Part shown: positions 34,987 to 42,988 of the stretch, piece by piece
How positions within the stretch are numbered: position 1 is the first letter of the stretch
How the letters are laid out: each line of letters begins with the position of its first letter
Assembly (NCBI GenBank): GCA_046594225.1
Contig: JBKJPW010000163.1
Span: 1-52,679 of the forward strand
Reading direction: 5' to 3'
DNA length: 52,679 nucleotides
Source: UBA4416 sp046594225
GTDB taxonomy: Bacteria > Bacteroidota > Bacteroidia > B-17B0 > Aurantibacillaceae
Position numbers and translations under genes: made by a program
Notes under the pieces: model-generated
Database searches by the model: none
What the model was told of the DNA's origin: nothing
What the model saw: only the letters and a program-made list of their open reading frames with translations

Positions 34987-35376
34987 GTGAAATATATCAT
35001 TTTTTTAATATTCATTTTTTGTCAATTATCCGCTTTATTTTCTCAAGAAAATCAAACCCAAGTACTTTTAAAAGTAAAGGCATTACAGGAAAAAAAGGCA
35101 GAATATCACAAAAGAACTGGTGGCGAAAGTGATGGATATCGCGTAAAAATTCACTTTAGTGCCGACAAATCAAAAATGAAAGAAGCCCAACTTAAATTTG
35201 CGAACAGATATAGTGATGTATCAAGTTACGAAGATTATCAGCAGCCTAATTGGGTAGTGAATGTAGGAGATTTTAAAACGAAATTAGAGGCGTATGAACT
35301 TTTAAAACGAATCAAAGAAGATTTTCCTTATGCTTTTATTGTGAAAAGTAAGGTTAGACCAATGAGATTAAATTAA
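34987..35376 (+). CDS. Exported SPOR-domain protein
   Basis: 129 residues. Signal peptide (about 1-19, ending FSQ) and a C-terminal SPOR domain (about 48-125): YRVKIHFSADKSKMKEAQLK, NWVVNVGDFKTKLEAYELLK and the closing AFIVKSKV pattern. SPOR domains bind denuded peptidoglycan. Starts with GTG; no ATG lies in the signal-peptide region, and translation must begin there to include it. Followed after 10 bp by a lipoprotein gene. Confidence 0.85.
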   Translation: MKYIIFLIFIFCQLSALFSQENQTQVLLKVKALQEKKAEYHKRTGGESDGYRVKIHFSADKSKMKEAQLKFANRYSDVSSYEDYQQPNWVVNVGDFKTKLEAYELLKRIKEDFPYAFIVKSKVRPMRLN

Positions 35377-35386
35377 AGTCTTATTC

Positions 35387-35836
35387 ATGAAAAATATTTT
35401 TATTATTTTTATTTTTTCTTTGATTATTTTTTCTTGCAAAAAAAAGGAAGAGGAAAGTAATTCTTGTAGCACTTGCTCATCCGGTGGAGGAACTTCGCCG
35501 GTTGGATTTTATTATAACATTAATGGTTCAGGAACCACTACGGCAGATTCAGCAATATTTAATGTTGCTAATAGAACGATTACATCCTACCGTCAGGGTA
35601 TGGCAAAGAGGATTGTTATTAAAACAAGTTCACAGTCGGCTGGCACCTACAATTTTACATCGACAGCTAACACATTAAACTATATTGAATCGATAGGTAC
35701 TTATTATGCAACGAGTGGTTATATTACGATTACAGCTAATGCAAACAATAAGATGTCGGGAAGTTTTAGTAGTGGTGGAACAGGAGGAACAAGCACTACT
35801 GTTAGCGGTAATTTCACGGATATTCCTAGAAGATAA
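35387..35836 (+). CDS. Ser/Gly/Thr-rich lipoprotein
   Basis: 149 residues with a lipoprotein signal peptide: hydrophobic stretch and lipobox ending FSC (Cys17), followed by the charged KKKEEE expected for an inner- or outer-membrane lipoprotein. The mature protein is a repetitive beta-type sequence with SGGGTSP and SGGTGGTSTTVSG segments, similar in look to the DUF6252-like lipoproteins of Bacteroidota. Function unknown. Likely co-transcribed with the SPOR gene (10-bp gap). Confidence 0.82.
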   Translation: MKNIFIIFIFSLIIFSCKKKEEESNSCSTCSSGGGTSPVGFYYNINGSGTTTADSAIFNVANRTITSYRQGMAKRIVIKTSSQSAGTYNFTSTANTLNYIESIGTYYATSGYITITANANNKMSGSFSSGGTGGTSTTVSGNFTDIPRR

Positions 35837-35841
35837 TTTTC

Positions 35842-36570
35842 TTAATCGGATTTTATAATTTTTTTCACACTGTTTTTGCCATTCATTTCTAGTTCAATAA
35901 AATAAACCCCAGCCGGAAGGGAACTAAAATCAACCTCCGTTTTGTTTTCAAATTTTTTACTGAGAAATTCATTTCCTAATACATCATGTATTTTCATTTT
36001 AGAATTGCTTAATGTAACAACATTGAGTAGTTCATTAGTGATAGGGTTAGGATAAATGTTAAGTTGATTATTTTCTAATTCCAACAAACCAATTTGTGTT
36101 CCACTTTCCCAATTTGTATCCTGTGTTTTACATAATACAGGAGGCCAAACGGCAACGCTGCCATTAGGAGGCAATGAACTAAACCCGCTAGCAGAGGGAG
36201 AACAACCAGTGATAATCATGTAGTTTTTGCACTGAATTACCAGATAATTCAATCCACTTCTAGTCTTTATCTGACCCAAAAATAAATGACCATAATTTAT
36301 GAAAGAAGCGCCACATAACGTTTCTAATAAAAAATCACCACAAATAGTTCCTAATGTATCAATGTAAAGTACCGTAGGCGAATTAATGGTGCAATTTTGA
36401 TTTAAAACAACATAATGATATATAATAATAGAATCTGGATTTGTGGGAATTTGGTGGTTACTCCAAATCATTGGATCTTCCCAATTCCCCGCCGAAATAG
36501 TTTTTACAGTAAATGACTGTAATGTTGATGAAACAAAAACACAAAACAGAAATATGTATCTGTAAAACAT
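35842..36570 (-). CDS. Type IX secretion substrate (T9SS type A sorting domain)
   Basis: 242 residues. Signal peptide (1-18), a G8-like beta domain (about 22-140, AGNWEDPMIWSNHQIPTNPD), and a C-terminal type A sorting domain (about 170-242) with IYPNPITNELLNV, GVYFIELEMNGK and the closing KKIIKSD. The sorting domain sends the protein through the type IX system to the cell surface or medium. Function of the body is unknown. Converges with the lipoprotein gene (5-bp gap). Confidence 0.86.
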   Translation of the reverse strand: MFYRYIFLFCVFVSSTLQSFTVKTISAGNWEDPMIWSNHQIPTNPDSIIIYHYVVLNQNCTINSPTVLYIDTLGTICGDFLLETLCGASFINYGHLFLGQIKTRSGLNYLVIQCKNYMIITGCSPSASGFSSLPPNGSVAVWPPVLCKTQDTNWESGTQIGLLELENNQLNIYPNPITNELLNVVTLSNSKMKIHDVLGNEFLSKKFENKTEVDFSSLPAGVYFIELEMNGKNSVKKIIKSD

Positions 36571-36607
36571 AATTAAAGATAATGAATTATTGTTTTAGTA
36601 AATACAT

Positions 36608-36615
36608 TAAATTTG
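36608..36615 (+). promoter_or_regulatory. Probable pgk promoter -7 box
   Basis: TAAATTTG, a perfect TAnnTTTG, 28 bp before the pgk ATG. The nearest upstream TTG (36590-36592) is only 15 bp away, shorter than the usual spacer, so the -33 element is uncertain. Confidence 0.45.
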
Positions 36616-36643
36616 CAAACTAAAAATAAATAGCCGTTACATT

Positions 36644-37870
36644 ATGAAAACAATAGATAGCTTAAATTTTCAAAACAAAAGAGCCTTAATTCGTGTAGAT
36701 TTTAATGTGCCGTTAAACGACGCGTTTGAAGTAACCGATGATACGCGTATTAGAGCTGCTATACCAACCATTAAACAAATTATAGAAAAAGGGGGGAGTG
36801 TTATTTTAATGTCGCATTTAGGTCGCCCGAAAGATGCTTCGACTACTTCGACAAGTTCAGTAACCGGAACTGCTAATGAAAAGTTTTCCTTAAAACATAT
36901 TGTAAATACAGTGAGTAAATTAATTGGCGCTGAAGTTATGTTTGCAGAGGATTGTATTAGTGCAGATGCATTTGCAAAATCAGCAGCATTAAAACCGGGA
37001 CAAGTTTTATTGTTAGAAAATTTACGTTTTTACAAAGAAGAAGAAAAAGGTGACGTAGCTTTTGCTGAAAAATTAAGCAAACATGGAGATATTTATGTAA
37101 ACGATGCGTTTGGAACAGCTCACCGTGCACATGCTTCAACAGCAGTGATTGCTCAATTTTTTGCAGCAGAGGCTAAATGCTTTGGTTATGTAATGGCGGG
37201 TGAAGTAGCAAGCATTGATAAAGTAATTAACGGAGCAGAAGCACCTTTTACAGCCATTGTTGGTGGAGCAAAAGTGAGTGATAAAATTTTAATCATCGAA
37301 CAATTAATGAATAAAGCCAACAATATTTTAATTGGTGGTGGTATGGCATTTACCTTTGTAAAAGCAATGGGCGGAACCATTGGTAAATCGTTATGCGAGG
37401 ATGATAAATTAGAATTAGCAAAAGAACTATTAGTGAAAGCAAAAGCAAAGGGAGTGAATTTATATATTCCTACAGATGCAATTATTGCTGATAATTTTGC
37501 TAATGATGCTAACAAACAAGAAAGCAACATTAATTCAATTCCTGAAGGATGGATGGGATTAGATATTAGTGGCGAAACTGTTAAAACATATAGCGACGTT
37601 ATTAAAAACTCTAAAACCATTTTATGGAACGGACCAATGGGTGTTTTTGAAATGAGTAGTTTTGAAAACGGAACTAAACAAGTGGCTCTAGCCATTGCAG
37701 AAGCAACCAAAAAAGGGGCTTTTTCTTTAATTGGTGGTGGCGACAGTGTTGCTGCTATTAATAAATATAATTTAGCTAGTCAAGTAAGTTACGTAAGTAC
37801 AGGTGGAGGTGCTTTGTTAGAGTATATTGAGCAAGGAAGCTTACCTGGAGTAAGAGCAATTGAGGCGTAA
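36644..37870 (+). CDS. pgk: Phosphoglycerate kinase
   Basis: Transfers phosphate from 1,3-bisphosphoglycerate to ADP. 408 residues. Family motifs: RVDFNVPLND (N-terminal signature), SHLGRPK, LLLENLRFYKEEEK, YVNDAFGTAHRAHAS, AIVGGAKVSDKI, LWNGPMGVFEMSSF and IGGGDSVAAINKY (nucleotide site). Right after SHLGRPK lies an unusual stretch, DASTTSTSSVTGTANE, partly encoded by a short repeat at 36836-36865 also found in odhA; it replaces the normally short loop before FSLK. Confidence 0.96.
   Translation: MKTIDSLNFQNKRALIRVDFNVPLNDAFEVTDDTRIRAAIPTIKQIIEKGGSVILMSHLGRPKDASTTSTSSVTGTANEKFSLKHIVNTVSKLIGAEVMFAEDCISADAFAKSAALKPGQVLLLENLRFYKEEEKGDVAFAEKLSKHGDIYVNDAFGTAHRAHASTAVIAQFFAAEAKCFGYVMAGEVASIDKVINGAEAPFTAIVGGAKVSDKILIIEQLMNKANNILIGGGMAFTFVKAMGGTIGKSLCEDDKLELAKELLVKAKAKGVNLYIPTDAIIADNFANDANKQESNINSIPEGWMGLDISGETVKTYSDVIKNSKTILWNGPMGVFEMSSFENGTKQVALAIAEATKKGAFSLIGGGDSVAAINKYNLASQVSYVSTGGGALLEYIEQGSLPGVRAIEA
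36836..36865 (+). repeat. Short repeat translated inside pgk
   Basis: Starts GCTTCGACTACTTCGAC and ends AGTTCAGTAACC. Encodes A-S-T-T-S-T-S-S-V-T. The 3' block matches the odhA copy, and the 5' block matches the sigma-factor copy. Confidence 0.6.
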
Positions 37871-37910
37871 AAATAGCTTTAATCACACAATAAGACGTTA
37901 ATAAAATTAA

Positions 37911-37941
37911 TTGGGCTTTAAGCTCTTAAGACTTATATTTG
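37911..37941 (+). promoter_or_regulatory. Promoter of the transaldolase-CBS gene
   Basis: TTG (37911-37913), 20-nt spacer, TATATTTG (37934-37941): a very good match to the Bacteroidota consensus, 26 bp before the ATG. It implies transcription independent of pgk. Confidence 0.7.
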
Positions 37942-37967
37942 AACTTAATAAAAATTAAAAATACAAC

Positions 37968-38978
37968 ATGGAATTATACTTAGATTCAGCTAACCTTAAA
38001 GAAATTGAAGAAGGTTTTAAATTAGGATTCTTAAACGGATTAACAACTACACCTACCTTCATGCAAAAAGAAGGTATCACAGATATTGATGGTACTATCG
38101 TAAAATTAAGCAAAATTGTTCCTGTACTTCAAATTGAAGCTTTAGGAAATAGTGCAGAAGAAGTTTTAGCAGAAGCTGAGCGTCAGTTAGCATTAGGCTT
38201 AGACCCTAAAAAAACAGTATTTAAAATTCCTGTATCATTAGAAGGCGTTAGAGCTTGTAAAATGTTACGCGATAAAGGATATTTAGTAAACGTACATTTA
38301 GTTTATACTTTACAACAAGCATACATGGCTATGCAAGCTGGTGCAACTTATGTTTGCCCGTTAGTTGGTCGTTTACAAGATCAAGGACACGATGCATTAG
38401 CATTAGTTCAACAATGTGTAGATGCAGTTGATTTATATGATTACGATACTAAAATTATGTTTTCTTCTGTACGTAATGCAGAGCACGTGCGTAATGCTAT
38501 TAATATTGGCGTTCACACAATCACCGTTCCGTTAAAAATTATCAAACAATTAACTGAAAACAACTTTACTACTTTAGGTACTGATCAGTTTATTCAAGAT
38601 ACACGTTTAATGATGGTGAAAGTGAAAGAAGCAATTAAAGCTACTAATCCTTTAGTAGTAGAAAGCACATCTGTTACAGATGCCATTGTTAAAATGACAG
38701 AATTTGGTTTTGGTGCAGTTACTGTTACTAAAGCTGATGGAAGTATTAAAGGTGTATTTACAGACGGAAGTTTACGTAAATTAATCGGAGAAAAAGGAAG
38801 AGATATTTTATCTAAAAATTTATCTGATTTAGAATACCGTGAGCCAATTACCATTGACGGAAATGTATTATTAAATGAAGCAAGTGTGTTATTTAAGAAA
38901 ACAAACGTTGATACGATTGTTGTAACAGATGGTGGTAAACCAGTTGGCATGTTAGATATCCAGGATATGAAAGGATAA
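37968..38978 (+). CDS. Transaldolase (TalC/FSA type) fused to two CBS domains
   Basis: 336 residues. Residues 1-220 are a TalC/fructose-6-phosphate-aldolase-type barrel: MELYLDSANLKEIEEG, catalytic Schiff-base Lys86 in TVFKIPVS, then VNVHLVYTLQQAYMAMQAGA and CPLVGRLQDQG. Residues about 228-335 form a CBS pair with VFTDGSLRKLI, the pattern found at the C-terminus of arabinose-5-phosphate isomerase (KdsD). A TalC alone is about 215-220 residues, so the CBS pair is a true extension, probably binding a nucleotide or sugar phosphate. The next gene is KdsC-like. Confidence 0.9.
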   Translation: MELYLDSANLKEIEEGFKLGFLNGLTTTPTFMQKEGITDIDGTIVKLSKIVPVLQIEALGNSAEEVLAEAERQLALGLDPKKTVFKIPVSLEGVRACKMLRDKGYLVNVHLVYTLQQAYMAMQAGATYVCPLVGRLQDQGHDALALVQQCVDAVDLYDYDTKIMFSSVRNAEHVRNAINIGVHTITVPLKIIKQLTENNFTTLGTDQFIQDTRLMMVKVKEAIKATNPLVVESTSVTDAIVKMTEFGFGAVTVTKADGSIKGVFTDGSLRKLIGEKGRDILSKNLSDLEYREPITIDGNVLLNEASVLFKKTNVDTIVVTDGGKPVGMLDIQDMKG

Positions 38979-39006
38979 GAAAAGTTCGATTTACGAAGTA
39001 CGAATT

Positions 39007-39037
39007 AAAAGCGTTATCATTTTGGTAGCGCTTTTTT
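39007..39037 (+). terminator. Terminator after the transaldolase-CBS gene
   Basis: AAAAGCG (39007-39013) pairs with CGCTTTT (39029-39035), followed by T-rich sequence. Confidence 0.7.
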
Positions 39038-39050
39038 GTTTTAAAGAATA

Positions 39051-39143
39051 GAACGCAGATGCCACGGATTGCTTATGATTATTATGATTGCTTTTAGCCC
39101 TACAAATCTTATTTTATCATAACTATCATAAAAATCAGCGTTC
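39051..39143. repeat. Imperfect inverted-repeat element
   Basis: Outer arms GAACGCAGAT (39051-39060) and ATCAGCGTTC (39134-39143), inner arms about 39075-39088 and 39116-39129, each with one or two mismatches. It fills most of the gap between the transaldolase-CBS and KdsC-like genes and looks like an interspersed repeat. Confidence 0.6.
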
Positions 39144-39197
39144 CATTTATATATCTCTAAATTCTTTAACTATCTTTATTACTTGATAAAAAACACC

Positions 39198-39902
39198 ATG
39201 TCACATCTCACACAAATATTTACCGAAATAGGCGGAGAATTTATTTTTCCAGAAGCTACTCTTATAGAGAAAGTAAAACACATTAAGGCTTTTGTGTTTG
39301 ATTGGGATGGCGTGTTTACAGATGCAAGCAAAGACCATTTATTACAAAGTCGTTTTAATGAGGCTGATAGTATGGGAACTAATTTGTTGAGATTCTCCTA
39401 TTATTTAAATCATAAAGATATTCCTGTAACAGCGATTATTTCAGGCGAAAAAAACAGTGCTGCTTTTACGTTTATTGATAGAGAACGCTTTCACGCTTCG
39501 TATTCTAAATTTGCCAATAAGTTAGAGGCATCTAAACATTTATGTGAAACACATAGCATCGAACCTCATGAAATTTGTTTTGTATTTGATGATGTGTTGG
39601 ATTTAAGTTTAGCAGAAGTGGCAGGGTTTAGAATTTTTATTCCGCGCAAAGCAAATCCTTTGTTTAACGAGTATGTTATTAAACATCAGTTGGCAGATTA
39701 TGTAACGGGTGCTTCTAGCGGAGAAGCCGCGGTTCGAGAAGCTTGTGAGTTACTAATGGGCTTAAACGGAAACTATAATGAAGTAATTACGGAGCGTAAA
39801 AACTTCTCAGAAGTCTATACTTCTTATTTAGCTCTTCGTAAGGCAACAAGCCCTATCTATTATACAATGCAAGATGGAGTAGTTGTTGAGGTTAAAATGT
39901 AA
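39198..39902 (+). CDS. KdsC-like HAD-family phosphatase
   Basis: About 234 residues. C0-type HAD motifs: AFVFDWDGVFTD (nucleophile Asp and acid Asp), VTAIISGEKN, a conserved Lys before SKFANKLEASKHL, and CFVFDDVLDLSL (metal Asp). This matches the KdsC/NeuA-type phosphatases that act on Kdo-8-phosphate or sialic acid 9-phosphate. The protein is about 50 residues longer than classic KdsC (extra N-terminus and a C-terminal tail). The frame extends to a TTG at 39183; ATG 39198 is preferred. No kdsA or kdsB is nearby, so the substrate is open. Confidence 0.82.
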   Translation: MSHLTQIFTEIGGEFIFPEATLIEKVKHIKAFVFDWDGVFTDASKDHLLQSRFNEADSMGTNLLRFSYYLNHKDIPVTAIISGEKNSAAFTFIDRERFHASYSKFANKLEASKHLCETHSIEPHEICFVFDDVLDLSLAEVAGFRIFIPRKANPLFNEYVIKHQLADYVTGASSGEAAVREACELLMGLNGNYNEVITERKNFSEVYTSYLALRKATSPIYYTMQDGVVVEVKM

Positions 39903-41322
39903 CCCACCATTTTTTTGGATTAATTTCTTTTTGCGTTTTCATTAATTTAATCCCTTCTATCGCCTTTGTTTTGTTTTCAGCAACTACAATAATAATAGCT
40001 CGGCTGTCTTTATCTAAAAAACTCACCAACATGTTTTTGTTTGGTGGAAGACTTACTAAATTTTTAAATATTAATTTTATCTTAGTTAGGTTTTGCAATT
40101 GATTTTTATGAATGATAATAACTTGTGTTTTTTTAGAGTTTTTCATCATACTCAAAGATTCTTTATCGCCTATAGGAATAGAAGTGTTACTGCTATACAT
40201 TCTGAAGACACGATGTAAAGAAGATTCAATTTCACCTATTTCTTTTGACGCATCATTTTCAAAATAAACATCCGTCGTCATTAACAAGGGCTCAAAATCA
40301 TACTGTGCATTTGGAAATTTTTTTTGAAATAGTTCAATCGCTTTTAATATAAAAGCTTTATCTATTTGTTTTTTGTCATCAACGTATTGTTCTACTAAAG
40401 GAAAAAGTGCTTTTGCATAAGCATTGATGTATGGGTCGTTATACCATTCAGCAGAATCAATTTCACCCGCCAACGATTTATAAGCATAGCCATTTCCTAG
40501 AGCTGTTGCTAATGCTTCATCAATATAGTGGTAGGCAAATTTTGTATAAGGTGTAATTGTATCTGTAAAAACGCTATCAATTTGTTGTTGTAATAGTAAA
40601 GGCTGTTCTTCAAATAACACATGACTCATTTCGTGCATACCAATAGATAATAAATCAAATACATCTTCTTCGTGAGTTAATACACCCATCTCTAAACAAT
40701 TAGCATGAGGCGTGGCTGTTGTTTGACCCCTACGACCAATAATGGGATAAATAGTTAAATTAAATGGCATCGACTTGTCCCAGCTGCTACCATAAAAGGT
40801 TTTAAACTGTTCGAATAATTCATTTAATTTTGGACTTAAGCCCTGTAATTCTCTAAGCTTATCATCTATATTAGATTTGTATTTTGTGTAAATAAAATTG
40901 TCGTAAAATGGTTCAGTATCATTTACAATTTGTTTTAATTTCAAATAATCAACGTTTGGAAAAACACCAATGATACGATTTAAAAACTCTTCATTTGTAT
41001 TAGACGATATAGCAGCAATACATAGTAAATCCCAGGTAGAGGTCGTGTGTTTTCTGTTGCTTGGATATTGTTCTTTTACATAATTATAATCCAGTGACAA
41101 AGATCGATACTCTTTTATTAAATTTTGAAAAACAACATCTTTTCCTAAAAAGGAAGTATCTATTTGGTGTTTAAATGTAATAGAGGTTCCATGACCTGCT
41201 TGTGCGGTTTCTAAAAACTTGATAATAGCAAAGGGTTTACTGAATTTGGTTTGTACTAAAGGTTGACTAAATGCAAATTGATTTAGAATAAGGCCAAAAA
41301 ATAATACTAGGAAGATTTTCAT
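39892..41322 (-). CDS. Exported putative zinc metallopeptidase (HEMSH)
   Basis: About 476 residues. Signal peptide (1-20) and a helical body. A zinc-binding HExxH motif, HEMSH at about 230-234 (IGMHEMSHVLFEE), is followed by Glu269 in YIDEALATALGNG, the layout of a gluzincin-type active site. I do not recognise the family. The frame extends to a TTG at 41334, but the ATG at 41322 starts the signal peptide. Its 3' end overlaps the KdsC-like gene by 11 bp on the opposite strand. Confidence 0.72.
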   Translation of the reverse strand: MKIFLVLFFGLILNQFAFSQPLVQTKFSKPFAIIKFLETAQAGHGTSITFKHQIDTSFLGKDVVFQNLIKEYRSLSLDYNYVKEQYPSNRKHTTSTWDLLCIAAISSNTNEEFLNRIIGVFPNVDYLKLKQIVNDTEPFYDNFIYTKYKSNIDDKLRELQGLSPKLNELFEQFKTFYGSSWDKSMPFNLTIYPIIGRRGQTTATPHANCLEMGVLTHEEDVFDLLSIGMHEMSHVLFEEQPLLLQQQIDSVFTDTITPYTKFAYHYIDEALATALGNGYAYKSLAGEIDSAEWYNDPYINAYAKALFPLVEQYVDDKKQIDKAFILKAIELFQKKFPNAQYDFEPLLMTTDVYFENDASKEIGEIESSLHRVFRMYSSNTSIPIGDKESLSMMKNSKKTQVIIIHKNQLQNLTKIKLIFKNLVSLPPNKNMLVSFLDKDSRAIIIVVAENKTKAIEGIKLMKTQKEINPKKWWVTF

Positions 41323-41379
41323 AATGTATAACAAATATAAAGTATTCGTTGTGGTTTAAAAAATCAACGCAGCTATTTA

Positions 41380-41712
41380 TTATTGTTTAGAAGGACATTT
41401 ATGATCGCCATACGTACAAAACACACAACAGTCGCCATCTTTAGGATATAATATCGCGCTACAGCTTTTACAAGTATACTTAATTTGACAAACTTCTGTT
41501 GGCAAAGCCTCTATAGATTTATATCCACATTTAGGACAGGTTATTTCAGATTGTAACGATGGCGTTGTTTCTTTTACAGTCTGGTTGCTATTTTTTGTCT
41601 CGAGTAAATCTAATGTATTTTTAGAGTCATTTGTTTTGTTGTTATTACATGATTGTAATAAACATACACACAGAAGTAGCAACGAGATTATATAGATGGT
41701 AGCTTTAAACAT
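41380..41712 (-). CDS. Cys-rich zinc-ribbon-like lipoprotein
   Basis: About 110 residues. Lipoprotein signal with lipobox LLQSC (Cys22). The mature part has two paired-Cys knuckles (CPKCGYKS near 61-68 and CKSC near 84) and then GDCCVFCTYGDHKCP, a Cys-dense ending also seen in small Bacteroidota lipoproteins near metal-related genes (recall). Starting at the ATG 41712 leaves a 4-bp gap to the methyltransferase stop; the longer frame to 41754 would overlap it. Last gene of the arsenic-type operon; possibly metal(loid)-binding. Confidence 0.75.
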   Translation of the reverse strand: MFKATIYIISLLLLCVCLLQSCNNNKTNDSKNTLDLLETKNSNQTVKETTPSLQSEITCPKCGYKSIEALPTEVCQIKYTCKSCSAILYPKDGDCCVFCTYGDHKCPSKQ

Positions 41713-41716
41713 GACG

Positions 41717-42340
41717 TTAAATAACGTTCTTTTTTTGAAAGCTACAAAATACAAAATTTTGAATAGTATTAAAAGGCGTCAAATGATCTTCGGTCACACA
41801 TTTTATGCGATTAAACCCAACTTCAAACCTTGTAGACATAGATACTTCATTGTATTGTTTAATTTCTAAACCGCTACATTTGGTTGGTCCATTTTCTGAG
41901 AAAGTCCCTAGGATTAAATACCCGTTTTTATTAATTGCATTTTCCGCTATCGACACATATTTATTAATCCGTTCGTCATCCGTTAAAAAATGAAAGGCAG
42001 CCCTATCGTGCCAAAAATCAAATTTTATGTTTGGTTGAAACTCTGTTATATCACTTACAATCCATTTTACTTTTTCTGCCTTTTCACCTAATCTGCTTTT
42101 TGCTCGTTCAATGGCATTTGCAGAAATATCCAATACATAGATATTGGTATACCCTTTTTCTAATAAGGCATCTACAAAATGACTGTCTCCACCACCCACG
42201 TCAATAATATTGGCATCATGAGGCAAATTAAATAATTCTAAAAATTCAACAGATGTTTTTGGATAGGATTGAAACCAACTTACTTCTGTTTCTGTTTTTG
42301 TAGCAAATACATTTTCCCAATGTGCTTTTTTGTTTTCCAT
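41717..42340 (-). CDS. Class I SAM-dependent methyltransferase
   Basis: 207 residues. Motif I NIIDVGGGDSHFVDALLEKG (SAM site), then YVLDISANAIERAKSRLG and KWIVSDITEF. FDFWHDRAAFHFL resembles the thiopurine-methyltransferase-like branch. Three Cys lie in the C-terminal part (TKCSG, IKCVT, VFCSF), but the spacing does not match ArsM clearly. Starts directly after the aquaporin stop, in an operon with arsR and arsC, so a metalloid substrate is possible but unproven. Confidence 0.8.
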   Translation of the reverse strand: MENKKAHWENVFATKTETEVSWFQSYPKTSVEFLELFNLPHDANIIDVGGGDSHFVDALLEKGYTNIYVLDISANAIERAKSRLGEKAEKVKWIVSDITEFQPNIKFDFWHDRAAFHFLTDDERINKYVSIAENAINKNGYLILGTFSENGPTKCSGLEIKQYNEVSMSTRFEVGFNRIKCVTEDHLTPFNTIQNFVFCSFQKKNVI

Positions 42341-42988
42341 TTAATTTTCTTTTTGTTTTAAAAGTGTCCAACACGTTATTGCTAGTATAGTACCTAGTAT
42401 AGGAGCTATTATATAAATCCATAAATGTTCTAAATGTCCCGATACAATGGCGGGAGCCATTGAACGAATTGGATTCATGGAGGCCCCACAAATTGGTCCT
42501 GCAAACATAGCCTCAAGTAAAACCACGCCACCAATCGCAATGCCCGCAAACATACCCTGTTCTTTACTTCCTTTAGCAACATGAATAATCACAAACATTA
42601 AAATAAAACTGAGGATTAGCTCTAACACAAAAGATTGCATGGGCGAACCGGTGGGTATAGTTGACCCTAATAAACTATTGTTTGGAAACAAAAACTTTAA
42701 GGTAAAACTTGCCATAAAGGCACCAATTGCTTGACTAATGATATATGGAACAATTTCTTTACTTGGAAACGTTTTAGCAATCCAAAAAGCGATTGTGACC
42801 GCTGGATTTAAATGCGCACCAGAAATATCACCAACGGTATAAATCATAGCCGCTACAATTAAACCAAAAGTGATTGCAACGCCAACGTGGGTAATTGTTC
42901 CCCCAGATTCTTGGTTAATGATAATGGCACCTGTTCCACAGAATACTAGAGCAAACGTCCCAATAATTTCGGCTAAGTATTTACGCAT
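42341..42988 (-). CDS. MIP-family channel (aquaporin, arsenite-channel candidate)
   Basis: 215 residues, six membrane helices and two half-helices. The first signature is the usual NPA (Asn61, SGAHLNPAVTIAF), the second is NPI (Asn172, GASMNPIRSMAP), an atypical variant. Overlaps the arsC gene by 8 bp. In Sinorhizobium, AqpS in an ars operon exports arsenite made by ArsC; the same role is likely here because no ArsB or Acr3 exporter is in the window. That role is inferred from context. Confidence 0.88.
   Translation of the reverse strand: MRKYLAEIIGTFALVFCGTGAIIINQESGGTITHVGVAITFGLIVAAMIYTVGDISGAHLNPAVTIAFWIAKTFPSKEIVPYIISQAIGAFMASFTLKFLFPNNSLLGSTIPTGSPMQSFVLELILSFILMFVIIHVAKGSKEQGMFAGIAIGGVVLLEAMFAGPICGASMNPIRSMAPAIVSGHLEHLWIYIIAPILGTILAITCWTLLKQKEN

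Noticed and set aside
38594..38950. Long minus-strand frame opposite the CBS region, and similar shadow frames opposite pgk, odhB and pyk
   Set aside because: They lie fully inside well-supported genes on the other strand and show no recognisable protein features.
41717..42340. The methyltransferase as ArsM (arsenite methyltransferase)
   Set aside because: The Cys residues do not match the ArsM pattern clearly and the core looks like the thiopurine-methyltransferase branch, so only a general methyltransferase call is made.
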